This document shows, piece by piece, positions 63,512 to 64,000 of a DNA stretch of 64,000 bases. Source of the stretch: Streptomyces sp. NRRL S-455 (GTDB lineage: Bacteria > Actinomycetota > Actinomycetes > Streptomycetales > Streptomycetaceae). The DNA is taken from assembly GCF_000717875.1 (NCBI RefSeq), contig NZ_JOCT01000003.1, positions 1 to 64,000 of the forward strand, read 5' to 3'. The notes below the pieces were generated by a model. The model was not told where the DNA came from. It saw only the letters and a program-made list of their open reading frames with translations, and did not search any database. Position 1 is the stretch's first letter, and every line of letters begins with the position of its first letter. The translations under genes and the position numbers were made by a program.

Positions 63512-64000
63512 ATGACCAGCGCTACGAGCACTCGGCGCGGACGCCGCGCACCGCAGCAACAGGGAGGGCCGAGCGGCAGACGTACGTCGAACGCCCCGGC
63601 CGCCCCCGCCGCGTCGCCGCGCACGCTGCCCCGTCCCGGCGGTCTGGGCCCGGTGCGGTTGCAGCAACTCATCCTGGTGGAGCTCTCGGCGGCGGTCATG
63701 CTCGCCGCCTGGGCCGTCGATGTGTCCTGGCTACTGGTTCCCGCCGGGGTCGTGGCGGCGCTGCTGCTGCTGCTCGCGGTGCTGCGCCGGGGTCGGCGTC
63801 CGCTGCCCGAGTGGTACGAGACGACACGCGCCCTCAGGCAGCGGCGGCGTGACGCCAAGGCGCCCGTCCCGCCGGGGACCGACGCGATGCTCGCCCCGGT
63901 CGTGGAGTGCGATCCGGCGCTGCGGACGTACTCCTTCGTCTCCCGTGACAACCGCTCGATCGGCATGATCGGCGACGGGACCTTCCTGACCGCCGTTCTC
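63512..64000 (+). CDS. eccE: type VII secretion protein EccE (partial, runs off the right edge)
   Basis: The first 163 codons of an EccE-type protein. A basic disordered N-terminus is followed by two close transmembrane helices (about 53-68 and 72-92, LILVELSAAVMLAAWAV and LLVPAGVVAALLLLLAVL). The start of the cytoplasmic domain comes next (LPEWYETTRALRQRRRD, TYSFVSRDNRSIGMIGDG). ATG 63512 is spaced 11 nt from AAAGGGA; ATG 63500, four codons up, is possible. Position opposite eccB supports the call. Confidence 0.85.
   Translation, partial: MTSATSTRRGRRAPQQQGGPSGRRTSNAPAAPAASPRTLPRPGGLGPVRLQQLILVELSAAVMLAAWAVDVSWLLVPAGVVAALLLLLAVLRRGRRPLPEWYETTRALRQRRRDAKAPVPPGTDAMLAPVVECDPALRTYSFVSRDNRSIGMIGDGTFLTAVL

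Overview
The window is typical of a Streptomyces chromosome: very GC-rich, strong G/C at third codon positions, GTG and TTG starts, and a recognisable streptomycete core order of RNase J, dapA, thyX, dapB, an M16 peptidase, pnp and rpsO, followed by an ESX-type (type VII) secretion locus that contains bldB. The left edge looks like the leader of an rRNA operon pointing out of the window.

Region 1 (1-10.6 kb) is housekeeping: RNase J, DapA, ThyX, small membrane proteins, DapB, an M16 zinc peptidase, polynucleotide phosphorylase and ribosomal protein S15. The pnp/rpsO gap carries two strong stem-loops.

Region 2 (10.7-17.4 kb) and region 6 (53.6-64 kb) hold the two halves of one type VII secretion system. 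EccD and the triple-ATPase EccC are on the left with a small partner protein and BldB. On the right are two MycP-type subtilisins, EsxA/EsxB-like WXG100 proteins, several larger WXG substrates, EccB and the start of EccE. About 36 kb of accessory DNA lies between the halves.

Region 3 (17.6-35.9 kb) is a toxin-immunity island. It begins with a roughly 1,700-residue effector: a WXG-like head, a long Ser/Thr/Pro/Gly-rich stalk, a papain-fold/glutamine-deamidase-like domain and a C-terminal cytidine-deaminase-like domain. Downstream are a HEAT-like candidate immunity protein, four large P-loop/WD-like proteins (three with all or part of a SUKH-4 immunity domain), an Imm35/deaminase-like/SUKH-4 fusion, a small Imm35 protein and several remnants, including an orphan deaminase core. 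The P-loops run from intact (GK[T]) through Arg-substituted (GR[ST]) to lost.

Region 4 (36-45.1 kb) has small membrane proteins, several with a -10 box only 7-9 nt before the start codon, and a four-gene overlapping operon encoding a second WXG-type effector set. Region 5 (45.1-52.3 kb) is a decay zone: a frameshifted IS transposase, a Bcr/CflA efflux gene with a divergent MarR repressor and inverted-repeat operator, pseudogenes, and two degraded duplicates of the Gly-rich substrate/mycosin tail.

Overall the DNA reads as a secretion apparatus whose interior acts as a hot spot where substrates, toxins and immunity genes are duplicated, recombined and lost. Assignments are from direct reading of motifs and layout; no database search was possible.
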